In this document: piece after piece, positions 24,622-34,824 of the stretch | Layout of the letters: every line of letters starts with the position of its first letter | Position numbering within the stretch: position 1 is the first letter of the stretch | Assembly (NCBI RefSeq): GCF_000282375.1 | Contig: NZ_AKJK01000063.1 | Coordinates: 1-34,824, forward strand | Direction: 5' to 3' | DNA from: Pseudomonas sp. GM50 | Lineage (GTDB): Bacteria > Pseudomonadota > Gammaproteobacteria > Pseudomonadales > Pseudomonadaceae | Length of the DNA: 34,824 bases | Position numbers and translations under genes: made by a program | Notes under the pieces: model-generated | Told to the model about the DNA's origin: nothing | The model's input: the letters and a program-made list of their open reading frames with translations, nothing else | The model's database searches: none

Positions 24622-26619
24622 TCAGTCTTCCAGCAGCTCTTCAGCCTGACCCAGGATGTTTTCCAGGGTAAAGCCGAACTCTTCGAACAAGGCAGGCGCA
24701 GGCGCCGACTCGCCGTAGGTGGTCATGCCGATCACGCGGCCTTCCAGGCCCACGTACTTGTACCAGTAGTCCGCGTGAGCAGCTTCGATCGCGATACGCG
24801 CGCTGACCTGCAATGGCAGGACCGCTTGCTTGTAGCCGGCGTCCTGGGCTTCGAAGACGCTGGTGCACGGCATCGAAACAACACGCACCTTGCGGCCTTG
24901 CTCGGTCAGTTTGTCGAAGGCTTGAACGGCCAGGCCGACTTCCGAACCGGTGGCGATCAGGATCAGCTCAGGCTCGCCTGCGCAGTCTTTCAGCACGTAA
25001 CCGCCGCGATTGATGCACTCGATCTGCACGGCATCACGGGTTTGGTGCTGCAGGTTCTGACGGGAGAAGATCAGTGCCGACGGACCGTCGTCACGCTCCA
25101 GCGCGCATTTCCAGGCCACTGCCGATTCAACGGCATCGGCTGGACGCCAGGTGTCGAGGTTCGGCGTGCAGCGCAGGCTGGCCAGTTGCTCGATCGGCTG
25201 GTGAGTCGGGCCGTCTTCGCCCAGACCGATGGAGTCGTGGGTGAACACATAGATGATGCGTTTCTTCATCAGCGCCGACATGCGCACTGCGTTGCGGGCG
25301 TATTCCATGAACATCAGGAAGGTCGCGCCGTAAGGCACCAGGCCGCCGTGCAGGGCCACGCCGTTCATGATCGCGCTCATGCCGAACTCGCGAACGCCGT
25401 AGTACATGTAGTTGCCGCTGGCGTCTTCGGCGGTGACGCCTTTGCAACCTTTCCACAGGGTCAGGTTGGAACCGGCCAGGTCGGCCGAACCGCCGAGCAG
25501 TTCCGGCAGCAGCGGGCCGAACGCGTTCAGGGCGTTCTGGCTGGCTTTACGGCTGGCGATGGTTTCGCCCTTGGACGCGACTTCAGCGATGTAAGCAGCC
25601 GCTTTTTCCGCGAAGTCTTCCGGCAGGTCGCCGCTCAGACGACGAACCAGCTCGTTGGCCAGCTCCGGGAAGGCCGCGGAGTACGCAGCGAAACGCTGAT
25701 CCCACTCGGCTTCGGCAGCGCGACCGGCTTCCTTGGCATCCCATTCGGCATAGATGTTGGCCGGGATTTCGAACGGGCCGTGGTTCCACTTCAGTGCTTC
25801 ACGGGTCAGAGCGATTTCCGCGTCACCCAATGGGGCGCCGTGGCAATCTTCCTTGCCTTGCTTGTTCGGCGAACCGAAACCGATGGTGGTCTTGCAGCAG
25901 ATCAGCGTCGGGCGCTCGCTTTTGCGCGCCGTGTCGATGGCGATCTTGATTTCTTCCGGGTCATGACCGTCGACGTTGCGGATCACCTGCCAGTTGTAGG
26001 CCTCGAAACGCTTCGGCGTGTCGTCGGTGAACCAGCCTTCGACTTCGCCGTCGATGGAGATGCCGTTGTCATCGTAGAAGGCAATCAGTTTGCCCAGGCC
26101 CAAGGTACCGGCCAGGGAGCTGACTTCGTGGGAAATGCCTTCCATCATGCAGCCATCACCCAGGAACACGTAGGTGTGGTGATCGACGACGTTATGCCCG
26201 GGACGGTTGAACTGCGCCGCCAGGACTTTTTCTGCCAGGGCGAAACCCACGGCATTGGCCAGGCCTTGACCCAGTGGACCGGTGGTGGTTTCAACGCCCG
26301 GGGTGTAACCGAATTCCGGGTGACCGGGGGTGCGGCTGTGCAACTGGCGGAAGTTTTTCAGGTCATCGATCGACAGGTCGTAACCGGTCAGGTGCAGCAG
26401 CGAGTAGATCAGCATCGAACCGTGACCGTTGGACAGCACGAAGCGGTCACGGTCAGCGAACGATGGATTGCTCGGGTTGTGCTTCAGGTAGTCACGCCAA
26501 AGTACTTCGGCGATATCCGCCATACCCATAGGGGCACCGGGATGGCCGCTGTTGGCTTTTTGCACGGCATCCATGCTGAGGGCACGAATGGCGTTGGCAC
26601 GCTCACGACGGCTGGGCAT
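24622..26619 (-). CDS. tkt: Transketolase
   Basis: Thiamine-diphosphate enzyme that moves two-carbon units between pentose phosphate pathway sugars and links them to glycolysis; it also supplies erythrose 4-phosphate. The 665 residues contain the N-terminal [20 protein letters not shown] (about 20-39), [15 protein letters not shown] (about 62-76), the ThDP/Mg motif [12 protein letters not shown] (about 154-165) with the paired NxxxI segment, the transketolase signature with [18 protein letters not shown] (about 466-483), and the C-terminal domain. The ATG at 26619 has AGGAG seven bases upstream; a longer open frame to 26682 has no such site. Its promoter must lie in the 273-base gap shared with divergent sahR, where the SahR-type operator sits about 200 bases from the tkt start. 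Confidence 0.97.
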   Translation of the reverse strand: MPSRRERANAIRALSMDAVQKANSGHPGAPMGMADIAEVLWRDYLKHNPSNPSFADRDRFVLSNGHGSMLIYSLLHLTGYDLSIDDLKNFRQLHSRTPGHPEFGYTPGVETTTGPLGQGLANAVGFALAEKVLAAQFNRPGHNVVDHHTYVFLGDGCMMEGISHEVSSLAGTLGLGKLIAFYDDNGISIDGEVEGWFTDDTPKRFEAYNWQVIRNVDGHDPEEIKIAIDTARKSERPTLICCKTTIGFGSPNKQGKEDCHGAPLGDAEIALTREALKWNHGPFEIPANIYAEWDAKEAGRAAEAEWDQRFAAYSAAFPELANELVRRLSGDLPEDFAEKAAAYIAEVASKGETIASRKASQNALNAFGPLLPELLGGSADLAGSNLTLWKGCKGVTAEDASGNYMYYGVREFGMSAIMNGVALHGGLVPYGATFLMFMEYARNAVRMSALMKKRIIYVFTHDSIGLGEDGPTHQPIEQLASLRCTPNLDTWRPADAVESAVAWKCALERDDGPSALIFSRQNLQHQTRDAVQIECINRGGYVLKDCAGEPELILIATGSEVGLAVQAFDKLTEQGRKVRVVSMPCTSVFEAQDAGYKQAVLPLQVSARIAIEAAHADYWYKYVGLEGRVIGMTTYGESAPAPALFEEFGFTLENILGQAEELLED

Positions 26620-26824
26620 CGCTGTTCTCCTGCGGATATTGAATCGAGAGTGAATAAAACGAAACGGAAAAAAGGCGAGCATTTTCCCTCACCCACCCGC
26701 CTCGGGGCAATGACAGATAGTCATCTGAAGGCGTTTTTCCAATGGATAACAGCGTATTCGACGGGTGAAACCTTTCCGCTGTTCGTTTGCTGACTAAACC
26801 TAACGCCGAGAAATGCCATCCATC

Positions 26825-26854
26825 GAGCAATATCAAAACTTTTTGATATTGCTC
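26825..26854. promoter_or_regulatory. Perfect 14-bp inverted repeat, probable SahR operator
   Basis: GAGCAATATCAAAA at 26825-26838, a CT spacer, and TTTTGATATTGCTC at 26841-26854, with every position paired. The right arm contains the -35 of the predicted sahR promoter. An ArsR-type dimer encoded next to it is the obvious ligand. The site also faces tkt, so divergent control is possible. Confidence 0.8.
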
Positions 26855-26871
26855 TTGCGGTGATTTATGAC
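26843..26871 (+). promoter_or_regulatory. Candidate sahR-metK promoter
   Basis: TTGATA at 26843-26848 and TATGAC at 26866-26871 are 17 bases apart. The -35 lies inside the right arm of the operator palindrome, so repressor binding would block it. The predicted start near 26878 leaves a leader of only about 15 bases before the ATG at 26893, which also lacks a clear Shine-Dalgarno sequence. Confidence 0.5.
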
Positions 26872-26892
26872 CGTCACTAGACTGCTGGCCTT

Positions 26893-27888
26893 ATGAATTT
26901 ACGCGCACCCTCCATTCGACATGACGACTGCGATGAGCTGGCGGCCCTCTGCAAGGCCGGCGGCGATCCTCTGCGGCTGAATGTATTGCGCGCACTGGCC
27001 AACGATTCCTTCGGCGTACTGGAACTGGCGCAGATCTTCGGCATCGGTCAGTCCGGCATGAGTCATCACCTCAAGGTTTTGGCCCAGGCCGATCTGGTGG
27101 CGACCCGTCGTGAAGGCAATGCGATTTTTTACCGTCGCGCCCTGCCCCACACCGATCTGCTGGGCGGCAAGCTGCATGCAGCTCTGCTGGAAGAAGTGGA
27201 CAACCTGACCCTGCCGACTGACGTTCAGTCGCGGATCGGTCAGGTCCACGGGCAGCGAGCGGCGGCCAGCCAGGACTTTTTCTCACGGGTCGCGGAGAAG
27301 TTTCGCGCCCAGCAAGACCTGATTGCCGGCCTGCCGCAGTACCGCGAAAGCGTGGTGGCACTGCTCGACAAGCTGAGTTTCGGCCCCGAAGCCACAGCCA
27401 TTGAAGTGGGGCCTGGCGATGGCGGTTTTCTGCCGGAACTGGCGCGTCGTTTCGCTCAAGTCGCGGCGCTGGACAACAGCCCGGCGATGCTCGATCTGGC
27501 CCGTCAGGTCTGCGAACGTGAAATGCTGGCTAACGTCAGCCTGCAATTGGCCGATGCATTGAACGGTGTCAGCCACAAGGCTGATTGCGTTGTACTGAAT
27601 ATGGTACTGCACCATTTCGCCGCGCCGGCCGAAGCACTCAAGCGCATGGCCGACTTGCTGCAACCGGGCGGTAGCCTGCTCGTGACAGAGTTATGTAGCC
27701 ACAACCAGAGTTGGGCCAGGGAGGCCTGCGGTGATCTCTGGTTGGGGTTTGAACAGGACGATCTGGCCCGTTGGGCCACCGCTGCGGGACTCGTTCCCGG
27801 GGAAAGCCTCTATGTAGGCTTACGTAATGGTTTCCAGATTCAGGTCCGCCATTTTCAGCGACCGACTGGCGACACTCACCATCGGTAA
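26893..27888 (+). CDS. sahR: SahR-type ArsR regulator fused to a methyltransferase-like domain
   Basis: The 331-residue protein joins an ArsR winged helix (about residues 12-100; recognition helix in GIGQSGMSHHLKVLAQADLV in the 51-70 region, wing TRREGNAIFYRR) to a class I methyltransferase fold (about 140-320; motif I EVGPGDGGF at 171-179, acidic Asp194 after strand 2, and LLQPGGSLLVTEL). This is the architecture of SahR, described in Proteobacteria as a repressor of methionine/SAM-cycle genes that senses S-adenosylhomocysteine through the methyltransferase-like domain. The position next to metK, 18 bases upstream and co-directional, agrees. A perfect inverted repeat just upstream is its likely operator and would give autoregulation. 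The symbol is by architecture and context; catalytic methyltransferase activity is not excluded. Confidence 0.85.
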   Translation: MNLRAPSIRHDDCDELAALCKAGGDPLRLNVLRALANDSFGVLELAQIFGIGQSGMSHHLKVLAQADLVATRREGNAIFYRRALPHTDLLGGKLHAALLEEVDNLTLPTDVQSRIGQVHGQRAAASQDFFSRVAEKFRAQQDLIAGLPQYRESVVALLDKLSFGPEATAIEVGPGDGGFLPELARRFAQVAALDNSPAMLDLARQVCEREMLANVSLQLADALNGVSHKADCVVLNMVLHHFAAPAEALKRMADLLQPGGSLLVTELCSHNQSWAREACGDLWLGFEQDDLARWATAAGLVPGESLYVGLRNGFQIQVRHFQRPTGDTHHR

Positions 27889-27906
27889 ATTCAGGAAAAA
27901 ATCGAG

Positions 27907-29097
27907 ATGAGCGAATACTCCCTCTTCACCTCCGAGTCCGTGTCTGAAGGGCATCCGGACAAAATCGCCGACCAGATTTCCGATGCGGTGCTGGACGCCA
28001 TCATTGCTGAAGACAAGTTCGCCCGCGTAGCGTGCGAGACTCTGGTGAAAACCGGCGTGGCAATCATCGCAGGTGAAGTCACCACGTCGGCCTGGGTCGA
28101 CCTGGAAGACATCGTCCGTAACGTGATTCTCGACATCGGCTACAACAGCTCCAATGTCGGCTTCGACGGCGCGACCTGCGGCGTGATGAACATCATCGGC
28201 AAGCAGTCCCCCGACATCAACCAAGGCGTTGATCGTGCCAAGCCTGAAGATCAGGGTGCCGGCGACCAGGGCCTGATGTTCGGCTACGCCAGCAACGAAA
28301 CCGACGTGCTGATGCCAGCACCGATCACCTTCTCGCACCAGCTGGTTCAACGTCAGGCTGAAGCCCGTAAATCCGGCCTGCTGCCTTGGCTGCGCCCGGA
28401 TGCCAAGTCGCAAGTGACTTGCCGTTACGAAGGCGGCAAGGTTGTCGGCATCGACGCTGTTGTGTTGTCGACCCAGCACAACCCTGATGTGTCCTACAAA
28501 GACCTGCGCGAAGGCGTGATGGAGCTGATCGTCAAGCACGTACTGCCTGCCGAACTGCTGTCCAAAGACACCCAGTTCCACATCAACCCGACCGGCCAAT
28601 TCATCATCGGCGGCCCGGTTGGCGACTGCGGCCTGACCGGCCGCAAGATCATCGTCGACAGCTATGGCGGCATGGCTCGTCACGGCGGTGGCGCGTTCTC
28701 CGGCAAGGATCCATCGAAGGTTGACCGTTCGGCGGCCTACGCCGGTCGTTACGTGGCCAAGAACATCGTCGCGGCCGGCCTCGCCGAGCGTTGCGAAATT
28801 CAGGTTTCCTACGCGATCGGTGTTGCCCAGCCTACGTCGATTTCGTTGAACACCTTCGGCACCGGCAAAATCAGCGACGACAAGATCGTCAAACTGGTTC
28901 GCGAAGTGTTCGACCTGCGTCCATACGCAATCACCACCATGCTCGACCTGCTGCACCCGATGTACCAGGAAACCGCTGCGTACGGCCACTTCGGTCGCAC
29001 TCCGGCTACCAAGACTGTGGGCGACGATACGTTCACCACTTTCACCTGGGAAAAAACCGACCGTGCCGACGACCTGCGTGTCGCGGCCGGCCTGTAA
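27907..29097 (+). CDS. metK: S-adenosylmethionine synthetase
   Basis: Makes SAM from methionine and ATP. The 396-residue protein has every expected motif: [17 protein letters not shown] with the catalytic His in GHPDK (about residues 12-28), the substrate segment [12 protein letters not shown] (about 118-129), and the phosphate-binding [19 protein letters not shown] (about 259-277). The ATG is 18 bases after the sahR stop, with AGGA about ten bases upstream. The gap is too short to hold a riboswitch, so control is most likely at the sahR promoter. A strong terminator follows. This gives a simple sahR-metK operon in which SAH, the by-product of SAM use, would relieve repression. Confidence 0.98.
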   Translation: MSEYSLFTSESVSEGHPDKIADQISDAVLDAIIAEDKFARVACETLVKTGVAIIAGEVTTSAWVDLEDIVRNVILDIGYNSSNVGFDGATCGVMNIIGKQSPDINQGVDRAKPEDQGAGDQGLMFGYASNETDVLMPAPITFSHQLVQRQAEARKSGLLPWLRPDAKSQVTCRYEGGKVVGIDAVVLSTQHNPDVSYKDLREGVMELIVKHVLPAELLSKDTQFHINPTGQFIIGGPVGDCGLTGRKIIVDSYGGMARHGGGAFSGKDPSKVDRSAAYAGRYVAKNIVAAGLAERCEIQVSYAIGVAQPTSISLNTFGTGKISDDKIVKLVREVFDLRPYAITTMLDLLHPMYQETAAYGHFGRTPATKTVGDDTFTTFTWEKTDRADDLRVAAGL

Positions 29098-29116
29098 GAC
29101 TTCCCCGGCGGTACCC

Positions 29117-29151
29117 AAAAGCCCCGCACGGTTCGCCGTGCGGGGCTTTTT
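29117..29151 (+). terminator. Intrinsic terminator of the sahR-metK operon
   Basis: Perfect 11-bp stem GCCCCGCACGG/CCGTGCGGGGC at 29121-29146 with a TTCG tetraloop and a T run after it. The preceding AAAA also gives some activity on the other strand. Confidence 0.95.
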
Positions 29152-29160
29152 CATGGGAAA

Positions 29161-29226
29161 GATCAAAAGATCGCAGCCTTGGCGTACACCTGTAGGAGCT
29201 GCCGAAGGCTGCGATCTTTTGATCTT
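29161..29226. repeat. REP-type inverted pair (type D) after metK
   Basis: Outer arms GATCAAAAGATCGCAGCC from 29161 and, inverted, GGCTGCGATCTTTTGATC ending at 29224, with the inner unit TGTAGGAGCTGCCGAAGG. It lies between the metK terminator and ligB. Confidence 0.87.
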
Positions 29227-29303
29227 CGCATTTGGAAACACGCAGAATTACACCCTTGCAACCCACACCCGAAAACTGACTAGCCTTGAAAGCATCCCAC
29301 TGA

Positions 29304-30998
<1,695 letters not shown>

Positions 30999-31087
30999 AC
31001 GCCAGCCTGCCTGAGAGCCGGGAACCCAAAGGTGCCGATGCGCTCAAACAGCCCATCGCTATATCGAATTTTTCACCTGGAGCTTTT

Positions 31088-31483
31088 ATGAAACTTCTTT
31101 CACCGCTCGCCGTGTTGACCCTGTGCAGCGTGATGGCCGCTCCATTGATGGCTGACGAAGACGCCCCGGGGCTGACCGGCTGTGCAGCTAAAAAACAGGG
31201 CATCATCAACCAGATTGAACTGGCCAAGTCCCGCGGCAACGCCGATCAACAGGCGGGCCTGGAAACCGCCCTGAACGAAGTGACTGCCCATTGCACCGAC
31301 GCCTCCTTGAAGAAGGAACGGGAAAACAAGGTGCTCGACGCCAAGCACGAAGTCAGCACGCGTCAGGCCGACCTCGAGAAGGCGATGAAAAAAGGCGACG
31401 CCGAGAAGATCAACAAGCGCAAAGACAAACTGGCTCAATCGCGCAAAGAGTTGCAGGAAGCGCTGGATGAGCTGGATAAGTAG
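31088..31483 (+). CDS. DUF1090 (YqjC-like) periplasmic protein
   Basis: A 131-residue secreted protein of the DUF1090 family. The signal peptide ends near residue 22 (PLMA-DED). The mature part begins with GLTGCAAKKQGIINQIELAK, including the family Cys, and a second Cys lies in TAHCTDASLKKER (about 59-71). The rest is a highly charged, almost continuous helix (about 60-130; DLEKAMKKGDAEKINKRKDK), likely a coiled coil. The function of the family is not known. TGGAG six bases before the ATG is a good ribosome-binding site. It is 89 bases after ligB and followed by a type C REP doublet. Confidence 0.9.
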   Translation: MKLLSPLAVLTLCSVMAAPLMADEDAPGLTGCAAKKQGIINQIELAKSRGNADQQAGLETALNEVTAHCTDASLKKERENKVLDAKHEVSTRQADLEKAMKKGDAEKINKRKDKLAQSRKELQEALDELDK

Positions 31484-31504
31484 TCCGGCTTGAACAAGGG
31501 GCTT

Positions 31505-31636
31505 TTGTGGCGAGGGGGCTTGCCCCCGTTGGGTTGCGAAGCACCCCCAAAATGGCAACCGCAATCAATCTATCAGATTGCATTGGCTGGATTGCGACTG
31601 CTGCGCAGTCGAACGGGGGCAAGCCCCCTCGCCACG
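31505..31636. repeat. REP-type inverted pair (type C)
   Basis: Arms TTGTGGCGAGGGGGCTTGCC from 31505 and, inverted, CGGGGGCAAGCCCCCTCGCC ending at about 31635, with an inner GACTGCTGCGCAGTCG hairpin. It sits between the convergent DUF1090 and cytochrome genes. Confidence 0.86.
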
Positions 31637-31651
31637 GGAAAGCGCTGCAAA

Positions 31652-32101
31652 TCAATGATCCCGAAACTCTTTATGGCACGCACTGCAGGCATCTTCGACC
31701 TTCTGTACCGCCGGCCCCAGATTGCTGACCTTGTAGGGCTGAACCTTGCTGGCAATCACCAGTTCACCGGTGGCGTCTTCAAGGGTGCGGGCCATTTCCT
31801 GGAAGCGTGCCTGCTTCTGCCAGACATCATCCTTGGCGCTGGTGTGATCTTCTTCGCGCACCTGCGGGAAATGTTTCCACGGCTCACGGGACAAGGCATC
31901 AAGTTTCACGGCGCCATCGGCGAATTTCGGGCCATCGAACGGAATACGCCCACGCAACATACCGCCCAGGTCTTCGCCGGTCTTGAGCATCTGCTTGAAG
32001 ATCGCCTTGCGCTGACCCAGCGGCGAGTTCGGGTCGACACCTCCGCAGGCGGACAAGGTCAGGCAGGCCAGCAATACAACAGAAAGTCTTTTAAGAGTCA
32101 T
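31652..32101 (-). CDS. Cytochrome c'/c556-type lipoprotein
   Basis: The 149-residue protein has a lipoprotein signal peptide (lipobox LSAC, Cys19) and a single heme-binding CSACH close to the C-terminus (139-143). This C-terminal placement, after roughly 110 residues of amphipathic helix, is the four-helix-bundle layout of cytochrome c' and c556. The first helix KAIFKQMLKTGEDLGGMLRG (about 32-51) and the final helix VQKVEDACSACHKEFRDH agree. It is presumably anchored to a membrane facing the periplasm and requires the cytochrome c maturation system. Whether it is five-coordinate (c') or six-coordinate with Met (c556) cannot be settled here, although Met39 or Met48 of helix 1 could be a ligand. 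The start is the first ATG before the signal peptide. Confidence 0.88.
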   Translation of the reverse strand: MTLKRLSVVLLACLTLSACGGVDPNSPLGQRKAIFKQMLKTGEDLGGMLRGRIPFDGPKFADGAVKLDALSREPWKHFPQVREEDHTSAKDDVWQKQARFQEMARTLEDATGELVIASKVQPYKVSNLGPAVQKVEDACSACHKEFRDH

Positions 32102-32229
32102 GGTGGCTTCAGGTCACTGGAAACGGCGGCCAGTATCCTCGCGTCACCGGCAAAGACCAATAGCCCTATTATCAATACGGGTTGTTTGAGCGCATGGAGC
32201 ACTCAGGCAACCGACAAAGGAATTACTCC

Positions 32230-33402
32230 ATGAACAGCCGTTTCAAGGCATGGCGTCACAATCTGGCCTGGACCCTTCCCATGGTGGCCATGCTGGCAGG
32301 TTGCACCGGCGGCGACAGCAGCACACCGAAAACCCACGCACTGGCGACCTACTCCAGCGCCACCTGGGAAGCGCTTCCGGCAGTGTCCGACAACGACCTC
32401 GTCGCCGGCTTCGGCTCATGGCGCAGCGCCTGCACCCGACTCAAGGCCGACCCGGTCTGGGGCGGCACCTGTGCGGCTTCCGCCAATGTGCAGCCAACCG
32501 CCAAGGACATCCGCGGTTTCCTCAAACAGAACCTGGACGTCTATGGCCTGCGTGCCGCCAATGACAACCCCAACGGTCTGATTACCGGTTACTACGAACC
32601 GGTGTACCCCGGCAGCCTGACTCAGACCGAGGAAGCCAACATCCCGGTGTACGGTGTGCCCGAAGACATGATCATCGTCTCGCTGGACAGTATCTATCCG
32701 GAACTCAAAGGCAAGCGCCTGCGGGGAAGGCTCGAAGGTCGCGTGCTCAAGCCGTACGACGACGCGGCAACCATTGAAACCAACGGTGTGAAGGCGCCGG
32801 TGATTGCCTGGCTGACCGACCCGATGAACCTGCAGTTCCTGCAAATCCAGGGTTCGGGTCGCATCCAGCTTTATGACGGTCGTCAGTTGCGCGTCGGTTA
32901 CGCCGATCAGAACGGCCACCCGTATCGACCTATCGGCCGCTGGTTGGTGGACCAGGGTGAGCTGAAGAAAGAAGACGTGACCATGGGCGCTATCAGCACC
33001 TGGGCCAAGGCAAATCCTGCGCGCATTCCCGAACTGCTCGGCAGCAACCCCAGCTACGTGTTCTTCACCCGCAACCCCGACAGCAATGAAGGGCCGCGCG
33101 GTTCGCTGAATGTACCGCTGACCGCAGGTTATAGCGCGGCGGTGGACCGCAAGGTGATCCCGCTCGGCAGCCTGTTGTGGTTATCGACCACACGCCCGGA
33201 CGGCAGCGCACTGGTACGTCCAGTGGCGGCTCAAGACACTGGCGGTGCGATTGCCGGCGAGGTCCGCGCGGACCTGTTCTGGGGCACCGGGGATGCGGCC
33301 GGGCAACTGGCCGGCGACATGAAACAGCAGGGACAGATCTGGATGCTTTGGCCCAAGGGGGCGGCGTTGCCGCAAGTGCCACAGGTGGCTGACACACTTT
33401 AA
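32230..33402 (+). CDS. mltA: Membrane-bound lytic murein transglycosylase A
   Basis: Outer-membrane lipoprotein that cleaves the glycan strands of peptidoglycan to 1,6-anhydromuropeptides. The 390 residues have a signal peptide with lipobox LAGC (Cys25), the MltA barrel region with LITGYYEPVYPGSL (about 118-131), MNLQFLQIQGSGRIQLYDG (about 199-217), and the 3D domain near the C-terminus with NVPLTAGYSAAVDRKVIPLGSLLW and AAQDTGGAIAG, whose Asp336 matches the catalytic Asp. AAGGAA eight bases upstream decides for the ATG at 32230 over the longer frame from 32182. It is divergent to the cytochrome gene and followed by a type D REP doublet. Confidence 0.95.
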   Translation: MNSRFKAWRHNLAWTLPMVAMLAGCTGGDSSTPKTHALATYSSATWEALPAVSDNDLVAGFGSWRSACTRLKADPVWGGTCAASANVQPTAKDIRGFLKQNLDVYGLRAANDNPNGLITGYYEPVYPGSLTQTEEANIPVYGVPEDMIIVSLDSIYPELKGKRLRGRLEGRVLKPYDDAATIETNGVKAPVIAWLTDPMNLQFLQIQGSGRIQLYDGRQLRVGYADQNGHPYRPIGRWLVDQGELKKEDVTMGAISTWAKANPARIPELLGSNPSYVFFTRNPDSNEGPRGSLNVPLTAGYSAAVDRKVIPLGSLLWLSTTRPDGSALVRPVAAQDTGGAIAGEVRADLFWGTGDAAGQLAGDMKQQGQIWMLWPKGAALPQVPQVADTL

Positions 33403-33405
33403 AAG

Positions 33406-33514
33406 CAAAAGATCGCAGGCTTCGCCAGCTCCTACATTGACCGCGTGCGCCGCAATATCGCGGATGAACATCGATCCCTGTAGGAGCTGCCAAAGGCTGC
33501 GATCTTTTGATCTT
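33406..33514. repeat. REP-type inverted pair (type D) after mltA
   Basis: Arms AAAAGATCGCAGGCTTCGCC from about 33408 and, inverted, GGCTGCGATCTTTTGATCTT ending at about 33514, spaced by some 45 bases. It lies between the convergent mltA and MAPEG genes. Confidence 0.84.
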
Positions 33515-33516
33515 CT

Positions 33517-33900
33517 TTAAACCGACACCACAAAGAAACTGACGATCAAACCCATCCCCACAAACCATACCAGCGACCGCAATATTGCCCAGTCCGCCAA
33601 GTAGCAAATGATGAAGAGCAGCCGACTGGTGATGAACAGCACCGACAGCACATTGATCGTCACCAGCTCGGCATTGCCGGCCAAGTGAGCCACGATCACC
33701 GCCGCCGCAAACGCCGGGGTCACTTCAAAACTGTTCAGTTGCGCCGCATGCGCCCGCTTGCCCAAGCCTTCCAGGGAGTCGAGAAACCCCCGAGGGTCAT
33801 GATTGTGTCTAAGCCCGTACCCGCCACTGATCTTGGCGATGCCTATACACAAGTAAGGCAAAAAGAGCGCAATCAAAATGCACCACAGAGCAACCGTCAT
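33517..33900 (-). CDS. MAPEG-family membrane protein
   Basis: A 127-residue inner-membrane protein with four hydrophobic segments (about 5-25, 58-78, 82-100 and 107-126), the membrane-associated eicosanoid/glutathione-metabolism fold. The conserved MAPEG part is the segment R-A--AQ-NSFEV-PAF (about 49-66, KRAHAAQLNSFEVTPAF), and R93 in LFITSRLLFIICYL (about 88-101) fits the second signature. Bacterial members are mostly uncharacterised; a glutathione-dependent activity is possible but not shown. The ATG is 45 bases after the stop codon of the EamA gene on the same strand, so the two may share a transcript. The upstream ribosome-binding site is GAAGAAGGGACT-like, with GAAGG about eight bases away. 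Confidence 0.88.
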   Translation of the reverse strand: MTVALWCILIALFLPYLCIGIAKISGGYGLRHNHDPRGFLDSLEGLGKRAHAAQLNSFEVTPAFAAAVIVAHLAGNAELVTINVLSVLFITSRLLFIICYLADWAILRSLVWFVGMGLIVSFFVVSV

Positions 33901-33945
33901 ACCGCAGTCCCTTCTTCAAGTTATAGAAAATCCCATCAGCGGCGA

Positions 33946-34779
33946 CTAAAATTTCATCACCAACATGCCTATCAGCACCAACCCACAGGCCAAGAGCCGG
34001 GGCCTGCCGAAAGGTTCTTTCAGGTAGCGCATACCGAACAGCACGACCAGAATGACACTGATTTCGCGTAACGCCGCCGCTTCGGCAATCGAGCCGAGCT
34101 GCATGGCCCAAAGCACCAGAGCGTAGCTGAACAGTACGCAAAACCCGACCGCCAATCCCAACCGCCATTGTTCGCGCCAGAACAGCATGAACGCCGGGCG
34201 TTTGCGCACCAGCGCCAGCAACGGGAATGGCCAGGCACTGAGCAATGTGACCCACACCAGGTAGTCCAGCGGATGGGACCAGCGCCGCAAGGCCTGGCCA
34301 TCGATGAAGGTGTAGCAACCGATGCACAACCCGATAAGTGCCACCACCGGCAGCATCGACCACGGCAGACGCACCCCGCCACCGCCCTGCCAGAGCAGGC
34401 ACAACATGCCGAACGGGATCAGCAAAATCCCGAAGATCTGCTGAGCCGTCAGTACTTCCCCGGCGAAGATCAGCGTCAGTGCCAGCACCACCAGCGGCGA
34501 CAGTCCGCGCATCAACGGATAGACCAGCCCAAGATCACCGACCCGATAGGCCTGGATCAACAGGTAGCGATAGAGCAACTCGAATGCCGCTGACGCGAGA
34601 ATCCACGGCCACATCTCCAGTGGCGGCAGCGCCACGAAGGGCAGCATCAGGGCGACAAACAGCAGCGCAACGCTGTCCATGCAGGCCACCACCAACAGCC
34701 GCTCTGCACTGAATTTGATCAGGGTATTCCACGCCGCGTGCAACAGCGCTGCCACCAACACCAGAACCGTCGCAAGCAC
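33946..34779 (-). CDS. EamA/DMT-family transporter
   Basis: A 277-residue inner-membrane transporter of the drug/metabolite superfamily with about ten hydrophobic segments arranged as two EamA repeats (about 3-135 and 145-275). The N-terminus LVLVAALLHAAWNTLIKFS and the segment GDLGLVYPLMRGLSPLVVLA (about 81-100) are typical, and the second repeat has AALREISVILVVLFG (about 235-249). The substrate is unknown; family members export amino acids or small metabolites. The start codon is GTG at 34779, backed by AAGGAG six bases upstream. It is probably the first gene of a two-gene unit with the MAPEG gene. Confidence 0.88.
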   Translation of the reverse strand: MLATVLVLVAALLHAAWNTLIKFSAERLLVVACMDSVALLFVALMLPFVALPPLEMWPWILASAAFELLYRYLLIQAYRVGDLGLVYPLMRGLSPLVVLALTLIFAGEVLTAQQIFGILLIPFGMLCLLWQGGGGVRLPWSMLPVVALIGLCIGCYTFIDGQALRRWSHPLDYLVWVTLLSAWPFPLLALVRKRPAFMLFWREQWRLGLAVGFCVLFSYALVLWAMQLGSIAEAAALREISVILVVLFGMRYLKEPFGRPRLLACGLVLIGMLVMKF

Positions 34780-34807
34780 GGCACACTCCTTATTTTGCCC
34801 GCTCCCC

Positions 34808-34824
34808 CGTAGGAGCTGCCGAAG
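34808..34824. repeat. Partial type D REP unit cut by the window edge
   Basis: GTAGGAGCTGCCGAAG, identical to the inner half of the type D elements at 13691-13766 and 29161-29226. The rest lies outside the window. Confidence 0.7.

Noticed and set aside
24523..26793. A 756-codon open frame on the plus strand opposite tkt
   Set aside because: It is an antisense shadow of transketolase, with biased low-complexity composition and no known motif.
27889..27906. A SAM riboswitch before metK
   Set aside because: Only 18 bases separate sahR and metK and the sahR leader is very short, so there is no room for a riboswitch fold.

Overview
The window looks like a chromosomal segment of a Pseudomonas, most likely of the fluorescens group. 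This rests on the high-GC codon use, the long BetA, the order metK - SAH-type ArsR regulator - tkt - epd - pgk - small lipoproteins - fba (from memory also the order in P. aeruginosa), a DUF6124-type gene, and many paired REP-like palindromes of four sequence types in intergenic gaps. No tRNA, rRNA, CRISPR array, complete insertion sequence or prophage gene was seen.

Layout. 1-5,000: betA (choline to glycine betaine), then a two-gene TldD/TldE-type protease operon. 5,000-11,700: four forward genes, an MdtD-like exporter, the RNA helicase dbpA, a YhiN/HI0933-type flavoprotein with a TTG start, and the FUSC-type membrane protein yccS. 11,800-16,450: an orphan solute-binding protein, an ElaA-like acetyltransferase, a small winged-helix protein, a YgjP-like metallopeptidase and a REC-PAS-GGDEF-EAL response regulator. 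16,650-18,420: a PL7 alginate lyase without a signal peptide, then a 570-base gap that ends in a structured, switch-like leader in front of a DUF6124-type gene. 18,400-20,230: a hipBA toxin-antitoxin islet flanked by direct repeats of the 3' end and terminator of fba. 20,200-29,150: the central-carbon and SAM block, with fba, two small lipoproteins, pgk, epd and tkt on the minus strand and sahR-metK divergent on the plus strand. 29,300-34,824: ligB, a DUF1090 protein, a cytochrome c'-like lipoprotein, mltA, a MAPEG protein and an EamA transporter.

How the genes work together. tkt, epd, pgk and fba link glycolysis/gluconeogenesis, the pentose phosphate pathway and, through epd, pyridoxal-phosphate synthesis. 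The SahR-type regulator and metK form an operon for the SAM cycle. A perfect 14-bp inverted repeat between tkt and sahR overlaps the -35 of the predicted sahR promoter and is the obvious operator.

The most interesting non-standard structures are (i) the leader of the DUF6124 gene, where one segment can pair either with an upstream partner or with a second copy of that partner abutting the start codon, and (ii) the hipBA islet bounded by duplicated fba 3' ends. The remainder is ordinary, well-conserved pseudomonad chromosome.
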